Shown piece after piece: positions 1 to 13,265 of a stretch of DNA of 64,000 nt. Positions within the stretch are counted from its first letter, which is position 1. Every line of letters starts with the position of its first letter. The notes beneath the pieces are model-generated. The model was not told the origin of the DNA, ran no database searches, and worked only from the letters and a program-made list of their open reading frames with translations. This DNA comes from Neelides folsomi (taxonomy: Eukaryota; Arthropoda; Collembola; Neelipleona; Neelidae). The position numbers were made by a program, and so were the translations under genes. The DNA is taken from the NCBI GenBank assembly GCA_034687125.1, contig JAQGBZ010000337.1, forward strand, positions 1 to 64,000, given 5' to 3'.

Positions 1-2279
1 TGAATCGGATGAAGTATGAGATATGATATAATGGAAAATAAACTTGGAATGAACAATGAAATTAAGTGAAATTCATCAGTTTCTGTTGAAATTGAAAAAT
101 GTTTTATCCAGCTTGGATAAAATAATATTTTATCAAGTTTCATCCAGTTAGGTATATCATAACTGAACAATTTATCCATTGTCTTTATACAGCCTTAGGT
201 ATGCATTTTAGTTTTAAGTCATCATTTATTCCTAAGTAAAAATCCCCATTCAATTTCTCAAAAAATATTTGGGGTTTAACAGATTTTTCAACTTCAAACA
301 GGGTCATTTAAAATGGGATTTTTAAACACTGTAGGTTTATAATGATAATTATATTATAAGAAACCGGTATGACTCCGATTGACAAAAATTCCAGAATAAT
401 TAGCAAGGAAATACGTTTTATTTCTACATTCGATTTGATAGACTTTACGCTACATTTATTAACTCTAATATTGTTACTCAACACATCAATCTAAAAAGTG
501 AAATTATGAGAACTACGAAATACTGTAGAAGAGATGTAAGACATTTTCAAGAATCTTCTATTAATCTAGGCGATTTTTTTATCGTGTCACATTATTTGGC
601 TTAATATCCATTATATATTTTAAATTATTCAATTTTAAAATTTTAAAATATCTCTAGAAACCATAAAAAATAAATGAAATTTGAAATAGGTCCTTACTGA
701 TATTCCAGTCCCATATGGATCGACTGGCATATCTTTGACATGTGAATAAATTTTGAACATCCTTGACGCACATTGAGAACTCAAAATGCTTTTAAGTAAC
801 ATGATTACAAGTGCGAAATGAACTGTTTTTGCAATTTCATATAACCTTTCAAAGCATACTCGGTGGGGATGACAGAGCGACAGGGGAGGAAGATGGCCAT
901 ATAAATATATTTTTAGAACTTGTAAGTAATGCAAGGGTCAAAGGGCATAAAATACACATGGATATAACTCACAGATGTAAGGTATCTTAAATTCATATGA
1001 AAGTAGGAAGTTTCTTTATGATTGTAAAAGAGCATTGAGACGAGTTTCTCCATGTGGAGAAATAGCAGGGAAATGAAGGATATGAAGGTTGAGGGATATT
1101 TATGAGGCTTGGAGGTTTGAATCCCCCAGCTGCTGCTCTTCTTCTGTTTCTGCAGGTTACATCATAAAATTAATAATAAGTTGAAGAAAAACAGGATTAT
1201 TGCTTCTCTGTTTCTTTGTGTCTCCTCCGTCGTGTCGTCGTTGTGACTCTTCTCTTCCCCTTCGAGACCCATTATGCCAAGAGAGGAATTTAGTAGAACT
1301 ATTATGTTGATGCCTCACAATACCTTATTCCTTCCAAAGGGAGAGGGAACAAGAATGGAGCCTTCATTGGTGTGAGATTTTATTAGTTAGGGAAAATTGT
1401 ATGAAATCATCGTCGTTCCTCAAATTTAATATCTCTTCCTCTCCTTCCCCATCAATGGAGAGAGATCCCTCTTGAAATGGAGAGAATTTCCAGAGGACTT
1501 TTCAATGTTATTCCTGCAATGTGGTGCAGGAGGATGATGAGGTTGGTTCCTTTTGAGAATTCGGTATAGTGTATGTTATGCATACATAGGTGATTCGGGT
1601 GGCCTTAACCCACACCACATCATTGAATGTTTCCATTCGTGAGAGAAGAGGAAAGAAGTGGAGTTTATATAAATGTAAATGGATTCCTTTTCCCTCTCCC
1701 ATCGTTTATTTTCGGCTCGGAGCTATAATTACGATCTATGGACTTACAGACTTTCTATTCTACGATTTGAAGGTATAACAGCGGAATGTTGGTAATAGGG
1801 GAATGATAACGTGAGGGAGGAAGTGATGAGCATGTAAGATATTCTTGTAAAATTCTAAAAACATAGCTTATATAAACATGAAAGAAATAATAAGGTATCA
1901 TTTTCTTCATTTATCAGACCAATTTATGTAAGTTACGTAAAGGAGCAAGTTTAATGGCATATTTAAAATTTCCAATTCGGCGTCTTTTATGAGGAAGTTC
2001 TTTATTTTATGAGTATTATATAATTTATCGTTGCTCAGTTTTACGCATTGATGTGGATGCGTGCGAGAGGGATGAAGCTACGAGAGCGTGAATTTCAATG
2101 TCACTTTTTCCATCACTCAAACTTCATCTCTCATCCTTCTTATTGCCAAATTGTTTAAGGGGGTTCAAACCCAACGCCTCCTCTCTGAAGTGGCTGAAAG
2201 GGAATTTAATAAAACAATGCTTTGAAGCCCTGCTATGCTCCTTGCTCTCTGGACTTAATTTCTCATTGTTTTTCTCCAG
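1..2279. other. gene-free stretch, no coding exon recognised
   Basis: I see only short chance reading frames on both strands, with no conserved motif and no convincing pair of splice sites. The 5' part (about 1-1000) is AT-rich, and the rest has many GAGAG/CTCTC words. A short GAT-rich run lies just downstream near 2609-2622. Confidence 0.6.
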
Positions 2280-2363
2280 TGTCCATGCATTGATGTGGAT
2301 CGGCACATGACGACCTCAGGGGGATCTCCCACAGCTGGGTGCCCAGAGAACACTGACAAGAAG
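2280..2363 (+). CDS. orphan exon-like block (28 codons, phase 0 at both ends)
   Basis: A strong polypyrimidine tract ending in CCAG (AG at 2278-2279) precedes this block, and a GTGAGC donor follows it at 2364. Between them one frame is open for exactly 28 codons. It begins Cys-Pro-Cys-Ile-Asp and ends with Asp-Lys-Lys, with an internal ATG at 2307 that reads MTTSGGSPTAGC. Base use is more codon-like and GC-richer than the surroundings. The block could be an internal exon of an upstream gene running into the window. It could also be an alternative 5' exon of sestrin, because its end phase (0) matches the phase-0 start of sestrin exon 2 at 25993. I do not recognise the peptide, and no matching downstream exon was found before sestrin. 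Confidence 0.33.
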
Positions 2364-3600
2364 GTGAGCCCTTGTGGATTCTATTTTAAATGCCTAGATA
2401 ACTCTTTTACCAAATCATATAAACGTGAGTGCATCTAAACAAAACATCCAATGGTATTGGTACATGGCAGCTCCTTTAAGATAATCATCCAACATTGGAA
2501 CCCATTGCCTTCGTCCACCTCTACAAATGGCTCCGAAAGCTACGACCCTAAAAACTTGTCTTTTATGACTTTTAACTCTCATTGTCATTCTTTTCTCTAT
2601 GTCATGTCATGATGATGATGATGTGTGTGGCTAGCAAAGCTATTGTATTCCAACTGCACTTCCCTCCCTTGCATTCTCATCCATATGAAATTCACCAGCA
2701 ATGGGCGTTTTAACAAGGAGGTTCAAAACGACAATTGAGATCAGAGTCGTCCATTTGGCCATCGCAATGAGCGCATTGTATGCTCTCTGATCCGATGTAC
2801 GGAGTCATACTCCCATCAAAGTTTGAAACTCATTATCCATTGCCGACAGCGGGGCTGTATTTCTTCACATAGCCCTAATTACTTGGGTCTCAAACGAGGA
2901 GCCCATCGAGTCCCCTAAACATGATCTTGGTAGGATAGAAAACATTTGAAAATAGTATGGAGGGAGTAACTGGAGTTGTTGCGACCCTTAGGATGGGAAC
3001 GAAATGGGAAGCCTCTATGATTTGCCCTGTTAATGGGGAATTCTTAGAACAATGGATATTATGAATCTGGAATTTATATTATTATGGACGCTCCTTTATT
3101 GCATTAGAGGGTATAAAATTAATAGGGAGTCGCATGTGGAATTCAGCTTGAGACTAATGGGGAGATTGAGATCCACAAGAGCAGAACGATTATGATAATG
3201 GAACAACCTATGGAAGAAGTGAACTCTAAAATAAAATTATCACAATTGTAGAAATACTATCATTCTATCATAGATACAATAGAGGATTTTCTAGTTTTTC
3301 ATTTCATGACATGTATGGATAGAGTCCGTAGAGAACGCGGAGACAAAGGAGTGAAAAACAACAACAAATTAAAGCGGTGTGAAAAACAACTTCATAGAGA
3401 GACAATATTTATGCATATCGGGAGATAGGAATAAAATACATACGAGAACAATGAAGGAGGAGCTCTCTTGCTTTTTTATCTTACGTAACAGTTTGAGGCT
3501 CTTTTTCGAGTGATACAACGAGGTTTAAATTTTTGATACATTGTAGCCGATGAATCCTAATATCTATTTGTATGTACATTGATGTTGACATAAGAGTAGA

Positions 3601-4950
3601 GGGTATTTTCTGGGCATTAAAATGATGTTATATTTATTAACATGTTAATTTATTCACTCGTCCTTTAACTATCAATATTGGTTTTATTTGCAAGCGATAT
3701 TGGCAATGTATTGATTTCAATCACTATCCCCATTCGTCACACTTTTCAATTACCATTATATAAAATATTATTCGTCCTTCGCCTATTCACACTTTTCTAG
3801 ACTTTACATGCAAGTATGTAATTATTTATGCACATATTATTATTGCAAAATACACAAAACCAACTTTTATCAACTTGAATACACACTTTTTATTTGATTT
3901 AAATAGCAATTATTTTTATTATTTTAAATGACAAAATAATTTATATCAACATTGAACTTTCTATTTTACGATAATGTATTCAATTAATACTTATTTGTAA
4001 TTATTGTTTTTATTTTGGGTTCATTAAAATAATTTCAATTAATCATTCGTGGTTTATATTTTGGAAAATATTAGACCACAGTACATATTGACCACAGCCA
4101 ATATGATAATTGATAATTAAATACAATATTAAGAGTGCCATATTTGCAAAGAATGTACTAAATGAGGATGTTTACATTAGTAGATTTTGTTTGTAAATCT
4201 AATTATAAAATCCATTCAACCACACTAAGAAAACATTGTAATCAATTTGGGTTTAACAATTCATTTCCCTATAACCTATTTAATTTTTTTTATTAAACTG
4301 CGTTGTAGACCAATAAAACCAGGGATTACTAAATAGATAATTGACACTTTAGTGCCATTGTATTTAGAATTATTTGGATAATATACTACAAACACATTGT
4401 TTATTTGATCGTGAAATATTAGCTGTTTTAGGTCATGTTTTTCAAAATAATAACTTCGTAGTTAAATTTAAATTATTTACAACTTACGATTAATATAATG
4501 AAGGTTTGCATGATTTCACTGATTCACTAAAAGTAGTTTTTTATACCAGGGGTGTTTTTAAAGGGCATACATAACACACACACAGTATATTACCATACTT
4601 TAATAATGAGAAAACTCATTTCCACCCCAGGCACCCATCTTTCACATAAATGTTGCTTTATGATTCATAATATAACTTTTAATGCAATTGTAATTAAGAA
4701 TCATTGGGAAAGAAGAAGTTTTATGGGGCCTTTATAGTAATTCAAATGGGAAGAGGTCCTATTAAATATGTTCATACATTTGAGAATTGTCCGTAATAAA
4801 TAATCCTTGAAATTCGGAATGGGTCGAGTATGGAAATTAAGAATTCGATTGTGTTTGTTCCTAAAAATAGAATTTAAATCTCTTAAGATCCTCATTAAAT
4901 TGTGAATAAACTTTCGAGTGCTTCGAATTTCTCTTAAGCTGTCTCGGGAG
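3601..4950. other. AT-rich patch inside the GC-richer desert
   Basis: Between about 3600 and 4950 the sequence becomes markedly AT-rich by eye, with runs such as TTATTTTTATTATTTTAAATG, and loses the GAGAG/CTCTC words that fill both flanks. There is no open frame of note, no terminal inverted repeat and no target-site duplication that I can recognise. It may be an old insertion, a scaffold-attachment-like region or simple compositional drift. Confidence 0.45.
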
Positions 4951-5116
4951 GAATTGAAGAACCTTTAGTTGATAATTTTTCAATTTCTATTCGCATTGAA
5001 ATGACATTGTTTTCCCTCTCCCTGGAAAAAAGGTCGTTTTGCAGGCTGGAAGGAGATGGTGTGACGTGAGGGTTTCTCTTCAGCCCCATCACCATCATTC
5101 CTTATCTCTGCTTCTT

Positions 5117-5156
5117 TATATATATATATATATTATATATATATTATATATATATA
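5117..5156. repeat. imperfect (TA)n microsatellite
   Basis: About 40 nt consist almost only of alternating T and A, interrupted by two TATTATA steps. It is flanked by unrelated sequence. Confidence 0.85.
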
Positions 5157-8100
5157 GGAATTGGTTCCAAGAGCCATTTACATTCCCGGTGCATCCAATG
5201 CTCCTTTCCATCATACCTTATGTCCTCCCATGTAATTTGCAAAGCGAATTACACTCATTGAGAAAAGCCCCCGAGAGTTTGAAACTCACAAATAAACTCT
5301 TTTACATTACATTTCAATTCCACATCCTATTGAACAACAATGGAGGAAATGGTTGAAGCTATTTCTCGTGTGTGCATTCAAAAACAATTGAGGTTCCAAC
5401 ACAATTGAATTATTTTACCATCCTTTATTATGTTTAAATAGGTTTTCTAAATAGTTAAAAACAAACTTAACTCTCGTGATGAATTCTTTACTTGTTGAGT
5501 TATCCTAAAGTGGAAGATATAAATATTAGTATGTTAAATCGATACATATACCATTTGTACCTACATAAATAGTACACGTACATTCTACATACATAATGTA
5601 GATTTCTTTCGAGGCAGCAGAGAAAAATGTATTTTAATGAGCATTAAATACATAGGGACTCGTTTTTTGTTTATTAAAGCCGCTGCAATTGTTGTTGAGT
5701 TAGTTAAATGGAATTTGACTCGTTTGTTAATTAATAAATTGATTTTGTAGGCTTTCCATTATGCCCAACATTAGAAATTACAAACCTCTTGTTTTACATT
5801 CGCATTTGGCAGGGCGAACTCTCGTTTTGAATAATTAGTTTTGGCATCTTCACGTTCTCGGAGGCTTCGAGGGCGTTGAGGTCATTATAGAGTACTTGGC
5901 ACAATCTCCTACATCCTTTGTGTGACAGTTGTGATTTTGTGAGGAAAAGCACAACTACATTTATTAGGTCTTTCATTCGAAGGCCTCTGAGCCGTCTCTT
6001 CGTGTCAACAGAGGATCGAATGATCAAAGGTGGAGTTGAGTTCATTCGAGAGGACCGCCTCCGAGCTTCGCGAAGCTTCATTGAGAAACGAGATTGGAGA
6101 TTATTATCATTATCCCTTGTATAAATTAACCGAGTTCATCAATGACGGAGGAAATGATTGGAAAGTGTGGAATCAAAGATTTTGGAAAATACAATAGGAC
6201 TAGGATAAGTATTAATGAATCAAGGTATAGGGAGTTGAATCTCAACAACATTAGTTTGAGGGCGAATAAAGGTGAGTTTTTGAGGAGATGATGATTATGA
6301 TGAGATCGCCTGAGAAGCCCAGTTTTCTTTTTGCCCTCTTGTCCGATCGAATGAACTCCTTTATATTCCATTCTTTCCTTATCACGTATAGCATTTTATC
6401 ATGAGGATCGCCTTCGTGGCCGTAATACCCTGTGCCTATAACTTTTTTACTGGGTGGAAGGCAATGTAGAGGTAGTTTGTATTTAGATGGAGTTGCCAAT
6501 TGTAAAGTCCCCATTTCGTCCTCTGTACATACAGGGAGAAGGAAATGCAAAATAAGGTTGAATGAAGAGCGAAGAAGAAGCGATTAAATGAGTCGAAACA
6601 GGTTTGTTGTTTACTCCGACGAGAAGTTGCATATTATTAACTAGGATGAGAGACAGGTCAACTGGAGATGGGAAATTATCCAGCGAAGCCACCCCCTGCC
6701 ACTTCAAAACCCATTTCTTTTTTCAGCTTCGCATAAGGAGATTTGCTATCTTATGTGGCCCTTGTTTATTCTTTTGACTTGTTCGAAGGAGGGAAAGACG
6801 CGAGTTTTCATATTAAAGGATCCCTTAATCTTCAACTGCCATTTTAACAAGAGAGGAAATCCCAAGGTTTTAAGCCCTTCATCCTCCCCTCGACACTTCT
6901 ACATAAATAATCATTCGACGGGTTCAAAAGAGCAAAACTCTGAGGAATTCTGAGACGGTCGTCCATTTGTTTGAAAAGATTGAAAAGGGAGATTGGCTCA
7001 CATGTAAGAGCAGCCCAAGTCTTCATCTTTTATTACATTGGATCTTCGCGGAAAACTTGAGTTTCAATCCCTCGAGTCTTGAGGAGCAAAAAGGAGTGGA
7101 AGTGTGTGTTTTTTAAACAATTTTCAATTTCATGTCAGTCACTCAGCGAACCTCTTTCTCATTTTTCTCAACATGTTTGAAGGAAAGAATTAATTCTATG
7201 AAATTTTATAAAAGAATTAAATCTCTCGCCGTTCCTACCTCCCCTTCATGTATAGGCTGGTACGGGTGAAGTGACTTTCAATATGTTCTGCACGTAAAGA
7301 TTGCATCATATCAATCAAGAGTTATCAATGCACATCAATCTTGAAGCATGAAATGATTGGAAATGATCTCAGCTTTCCGTGATGTGTTGTTGGCCATAGG
7401 TTGTTTAGAGGATTGTTTCGTCAAGCCCACCGTTCCCCCCTTGCAATCCTGTTTGCCTCTTCCATTAAATAATCGCATGCTTAATGTATGAATCTGATTG
7501 CAAAGTGAGGGAGTGAAAATCTTTGATTACTCTCATGATAAGTTGAATTTCAAACTTTATAAATTACGGGCTCAAAGATGGAGAAGAAGATGAAGTGAAG
7601 TGCGAAGATTACATGATTAAAATCCTTTATGAGCTTTCTCTCCTAATAACCTCTCATTTAAAAAATTATATTGCTCATTTCTCCTGTGAGCTTAATATGT
7701 AATAGAGCTTTAATCAGAGATTGAATAGATACTCTTTATTAATGAAATCCAACCTGTGAATTTTGCTATTAATATTTTAATATCTAGGAATGAGATATGA
7801 GCTAATTTGTGAATTTAACAATGGTAATTTACAATTTATTACGATAGGATTTGTGATGATTTTTAATTGCTCTTGTGATGAATGGGATCTTAATGGTTTT
7901 CAAACTTCCTCTATTGCGCGGTGAGAGGATGGGTTTCTTATACGTGTATCTTATAAGGATCCAGACTATTTTTTAATCGTCTGCTCTCCAACACAGCAGG
8001 GATAATGATCATAATGAATTTGCATACTTGATAGACCTTTGCCGTTTTTTTCTACCTAGACTTATCGACAGGATGGGGCTCAACATATTATCTTATACGT

Positions 8101-11100
8101 AACTCGATCATAAAACTCAAGTTCTGTTAGATTGTAAGGGATAGGGTATTTCCATTTGTTCCCAATAATTGTTAATGAGATGAGGGAGAATAGGAGACTG
8201 ATTGAAGAACTGAAAGTCAAATGGTGATGTTGAGAGATATGAAAGGTTCCTCCGCCCTCCCGCAACATCATTTCATGAAATTGAAAATTGAACATCCCTT
8301 TGATACTCACTAATATATTAGTATAGACTTTAAATATGAACAGGAAAAAATAAGATTAGATTGAAATGAAACGAGATTACATACATATGCAAATACGTGT
8401 ACTTGGCGAGATTCATTAGATTACCTATTTCCTCTTCATTCAAAACTTGGTGATTTAAAATTGGGTTGAATCATTGGTGAGGAATAAGTATATGGTGGAA
8501 CGGGCGCAAGTGTACAGATAATGACGAGGTCTCGATGTACATCAAGTTTCATTTGAAGACTCATTCACTTTTTACCTTCGCCTCACGGAGCATCAATCTT
8601 GACTCGTATTACCAATTCATAGGCTATCGGGAGTGAATCGAAATATTCAAATTTTGCAGGGCCACGACGATGTACGAAAAATACATGTTTAATGTGTGGG
8701 TTGATGGGTGATGGGATGGATGATTGAAAATACGAACCATCCATCTCTCAATGGTTGGAGCTGGGCGACGGAGTGGAACAACGTCCCTTATTTATTATCC
8801 ATTTGTATTCGAATGAGGAATTTGATTATGAATGGAGAAGTTTGACTAGAGGGGAAAGAAGTGTGAATTTAATGTTCTTGAACAGAAGAAGGAGTTGTTT
8901 CTTCCTCCTGGCTTTAACTTTATGACTCTGCCTTTGAGGTGATGGGAGAGATTTGAGGAATTGTTGAGAGAAATTCGAGTTTGCCTCTCTTGTTATTCTC
9001 TGTGTGGGGGACTCTCGTGTCCTGTTGATGGAAAGGAGATTCGAAGAAGGATTTTTATTTTAATTTCATGTCGTCTTCATGTGTGGAGCCTAATTGCTTT
9101 GTTTTCCACGCTAAGGGAATCATTGGAAGGAGAGCCAGCTGAGTTCTTTTATGGTCCTTCATTAGAGTTGGAGTTATTAAGTCGAGAGTTGGGGCCTCCT
9201 TTGGTCAGGGGAAACTGGCTCTGCAACAATGTAGGAGAGTTTACGGTCTCTGACAAAAATGAGCTTTTGAAATGGTGATATGAAAGAGGTGCCTCAAACC
9301 CATCGCCATCCGCATCTTGCGAATTGTCGGCAGGCAGCTCGGAGCAGCAACGGCATGAATATGATTACAATGGTTCCCTATTGAGAGTCCGCCTGCATTG
9401 AACCAGAGGTATTGAGAAGCCGTGAGACAGCTGAAGGTTTTTCCTCCTTCAGAGCTTACAAACTCCCATGCAGAACTTCCATAACACAATAAAGAAGAAT
9501 TGTTACCTATCTTCCATATGGGATTCTTTCGAATGATCAATGTCTTTGTCAAATGTTAATTGAGTTCCCATCCCAATACCCTCAAGTTGGATTCTTGGAG
9601 CCGGCAAAGGATATCCATTTTCTCTAATAACCTATTACCTATACAATAGTCGAAATATACAATAGTGCATTGTGGTTAATTGAAGTTTGAACCATACAAA
9701 AGAATTATATGTACCTGCATTCTCAAATAAAATATTTCTTCCTTTCTCACTCATTTGCAATAATTTGTTTATATTATTCAGCCGTGCTAATAAGCCCTGG
9801 CTCTATTTACCAGACAGCCATTCTTCCGTATGTTGAATTATGTTCTCGTGTATCTTATTTAACGCTTCTATGCAGCTTGACATCGGTTCAGCTCATTAAC
9901 TCAATTACAGGCTGATTATGAAGGCTGTTTTATTTTACGGTGAGTGAATTCAAAGGAGTTTTTTCACTTGCAGGTCAGGTTAGGATTAAGAGCCAACTTC
10001 CGATCTCCTTCTGTATATTCTTTCCTTTCGATTACGCGGAGGAATGCACAGAGGATGTTATTATAATTACTCTCCTAATGATATTCTGAAGGAGAAGTTG
10101 TAAATAAGTACGGCCAGTTTCGGTTGTGTGAGAAATTTGATTTTATCGGGCTAGCGAGAGGGCGAACAAGTGGGTCATTCCAGGTACCTCTTGTAAATTG
10201 AAGAAGGTGGAGGAAAGGGCGATTAGCCGGACTGGATAAATTACCTCTATGCGTACATTATTAGTAGCCTACTTATTAAATCAGACTTGTGTATTAAAAT
10301 ACCTCCAACACGAGCGTTTCTTATCTCACGACTCTAAGGTTTAACCTTCTGCAAGCCCATAAAATTTAAATTAGGTTTGATGAATTTTGACGAGGATCCA
10401 ATTCAGGTCCAAATGATTTTAAGGATTTCTTTCAAACTTTCCCACTTTAGAATTAAGGAAGGGGGTAAGCAATTCGAGTTTTTAAAAGGAAATCCTCTTT
10501 TGGATTCGAGTGGGGGAATTGGGAAGAGACGGAGCTTCACATTTTAAGACTTTAATTGACTCCTTTCCTCCGCACTTTTGTGAGCCTAAATTTGAAGATT
10601 AGGGGAGGTTGGAGCTGTCGGGGTTTCCTGCAGTTCTCTCCGACTCTCAATTTGAATCGGAGGAGTAATAATAACAATGAGTTGGTAGGAATAAGAGGAA
10701 AAGAAAAAGGGTCAGGCCAACCCACCATTCTCCGGTTGAAAATGGAAACTTGAACCGGATGGAGAGTTAAACAGAGTTTGTTATCTATCTCTCTCTCTTC
10801 TCCTGTCTTGCTTCGTTCCCCATCCTCAAAAGGAGAGTTGAGCCCAGCGATTTTTATTCTACCTTCCACATTCATCGCTCTTCATATTATTGTTCAACAT
10901 CATCATTCTGCTTCAACTTCCATGTACTTAGGACTCCTGGCTTCATTTTTCAATCCGCTGTTCAAAGGGGGGTTCGACAGGCTTTTTTAGATCATTTTTA
11001 TCATATGTGGGAATCATGAGTCGTAATATTTGAGTGTGTGAAGGAAGGGGACTCGCCCAAATGATTCGATTACCATACTCGATTATTGTTAACTATTAAG

Positions 11101-13230
11101 TGGATCGAGGATATTATTATTATTATTTTGAATACCCCATTGCATGGTCGAAGGCACTTTAAGCCCAGTAGGCTTCTATGACTTTTTACACACCCGACTC
11201 TTCACAAACGACTCTTTACTAATGCATGAAGTAATCCACTCTTCTGTTTTAGACAGCGGACGAATTAGTTGCACACGTTTCTCTCAACATTAGAACATGA
11301 CATAAGGAAGGGAAGTCCGGAGCTTCTGTTTGATTTAAGTCGACTCCTATGGATTAACACATGCATTTTTGATGAATTTTTATACATATTGTATACCTTG
11401 GTATGTACTTTTCCCTATTGGAAATGTCTTATGTGGGACGTAATGGGCGATAAACTAGAACAGCTACACTATGTCAAAACATTTGACTTTTGAAAGTACA
11501 TGAAGAACAATTCAATGTAATGAATAAGTGTAAGCCCAATTAAACTTTGAGATTCGAGAGACAAAAGAATGGAACTTGCGAGCCATGGAATGGGTTGGTG
11601 GTAATGGTAGGAAATGAATAGAAATTGAGAATATAAATAATTGTTTTTTTCTCTTCCTATTTTATGACTTTCCTACTTCCATTATCCACTTTTGGAGATA
11701 AGCAATCTGTTGTGTATACTTTGGTAAAGGAATCCTTTCAAATTTTTATTCCTTGAATTAAAAAATTAAACATTGGTAATCATATCGAGCAAGCGTGGTT
11801 CGGAAACCTATCCAACGTGTTGTATTTTTATAACTTAAAGGTTTTTAAGTATATGTCCCTGTAGTTATAAAGTTCATAAAAAAGCGGAGCTCATTATGAT
11901 TAGCATCCTGCCTACATAAAGGAGTAAATCAATTTTTAACGAATTTACTTTATTACTCTTTTGATGTATTTTCGTCACGCTTCCAAGCGAAAAGAAACTC
12001 ACCTTTCTTACCATTCTATTCTCACCGTATCAGTTTTTAATCAATAAAAATATCTTGGGGCCTAAAAGTTGCCATTAACAGGCCGCTATATCTTCTTATT
12101 GTGGATTTCTTAATGTAGTTCCATGTCCTTATTTATAGGGGACACATTAATGGAAATTTCATACTAATGCTGGAGCTAGGCTTCAAGAAGGTTTGAACCC
12201 AAAGATGAATTAGTGTAGGTGGGGAGTTGTATGGATTATTATTCTTTTATACACTTTGTTGGCTTAAGATGTTAGATGAAGAATGAGATATTGACTCTTC
12301 CACTACCTATCTGCTCACGTCGAGACGAGGGCGCCTAACGGTGATGATGGCCGGATGGACAAAAATTGAATTTTTACATTTTCCACGAGGTTGAGTGGAA
12401 AGAAAAGCGATTAGGAGCAGGAGAGGGAAGAATACTAAATAAAATATACTGGTTATATAAGAAAAGTGAAAGGAGGACGAGGGAGGTTTGGGAAAGCCAT
12501 ATGTAGGGACTTGAGCGCACGGATTTCAAGTTCGTCGGTTCGATGGCGGAAACGGCCTTCTTCCGTCCCCACAAATATCCTTACTTTTTATTTTTTCTCT
12601 TTTCCCCTTCTTCCCAGTTGACGGTGTAAGCGAATTTACCCTTCTGTCTTTATTGTCAAGTTGGCGTCAGGGTGAGGATGTGTACTTTACTTCCTCACGA
12701 TTCTGACTATGATTAGATGAGGTCGGAAAAGTTTGAAGTCTCCCTCGAGTCCTCCTCCCTCACTCATTACCAGAAGGATTCTCCGAAGACAATAATGAGA
12801 CTCGCAACAATACAGGGTATTTAAGACAATGGTCCCATTTCTTAGAACACTTCATTTAATGGGATTCGAACCTTGAGAGTCTCTTGGGACTTGGTAGTGT
12901 GGGAGGGAAAGTTCTTAGTCAATCGAATCGCTTGGGAGTTGGAAGAAAAATAATTTGTGCCTCGAACTCTCGATTCCATTTTGATTTATGTGAATCTAAA
13001 GCCACGGAGCGGCGGTTAGACGGGAAGATAGAAGGAGCCCATTTAAGATCTAGCCATTGATTTCGGAAGTAATGAAAGGCAATTTTATATACACTTTGTA
13101 TTGGCATCGTCAGAATAAAAAAGGCATATCTCCTGGCGTCTATGAAGGGGAAGTCCTTTATAACCCTCGCCAGTAAAACTCATATATACCATTTGAGATG
13201 TGACGGTGAGATGAGTCGCTCTCATCTGAG

Positions 13231-13265
13231 ATGGCCGTAATGGACGGAATGGCTGTAATGGCGGA
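13231..13265. repeat. two-copy tandem repeat, 18 and 17 nt
   Basis: ATGGCCGTAATGGACGGA (13231-13248) is followed directly by ATGGCTGTAATGGCGGA (13249-13265). The copies differ by one substitution and one deleted base. Just upstream, 13209-13215 and 13221-13227 form a 7-bp inverted repeat (AGATGAG/CTCATCT) with a 5-nt loop. Confidence 0.7.

Noticed and set aside
2155..2190. T-loop-like GGGGGTTCAAACCCAA, considered as a tRNA gene
   Set aside because: No A box or acceptor stem at the proper distance upstream.
12185..12205. GGTTTGAACCC, considered as a tRNA/SINE B box
   Set aside because: No A box about 30-60 nt upstream and no cloverleaf can be drawn.
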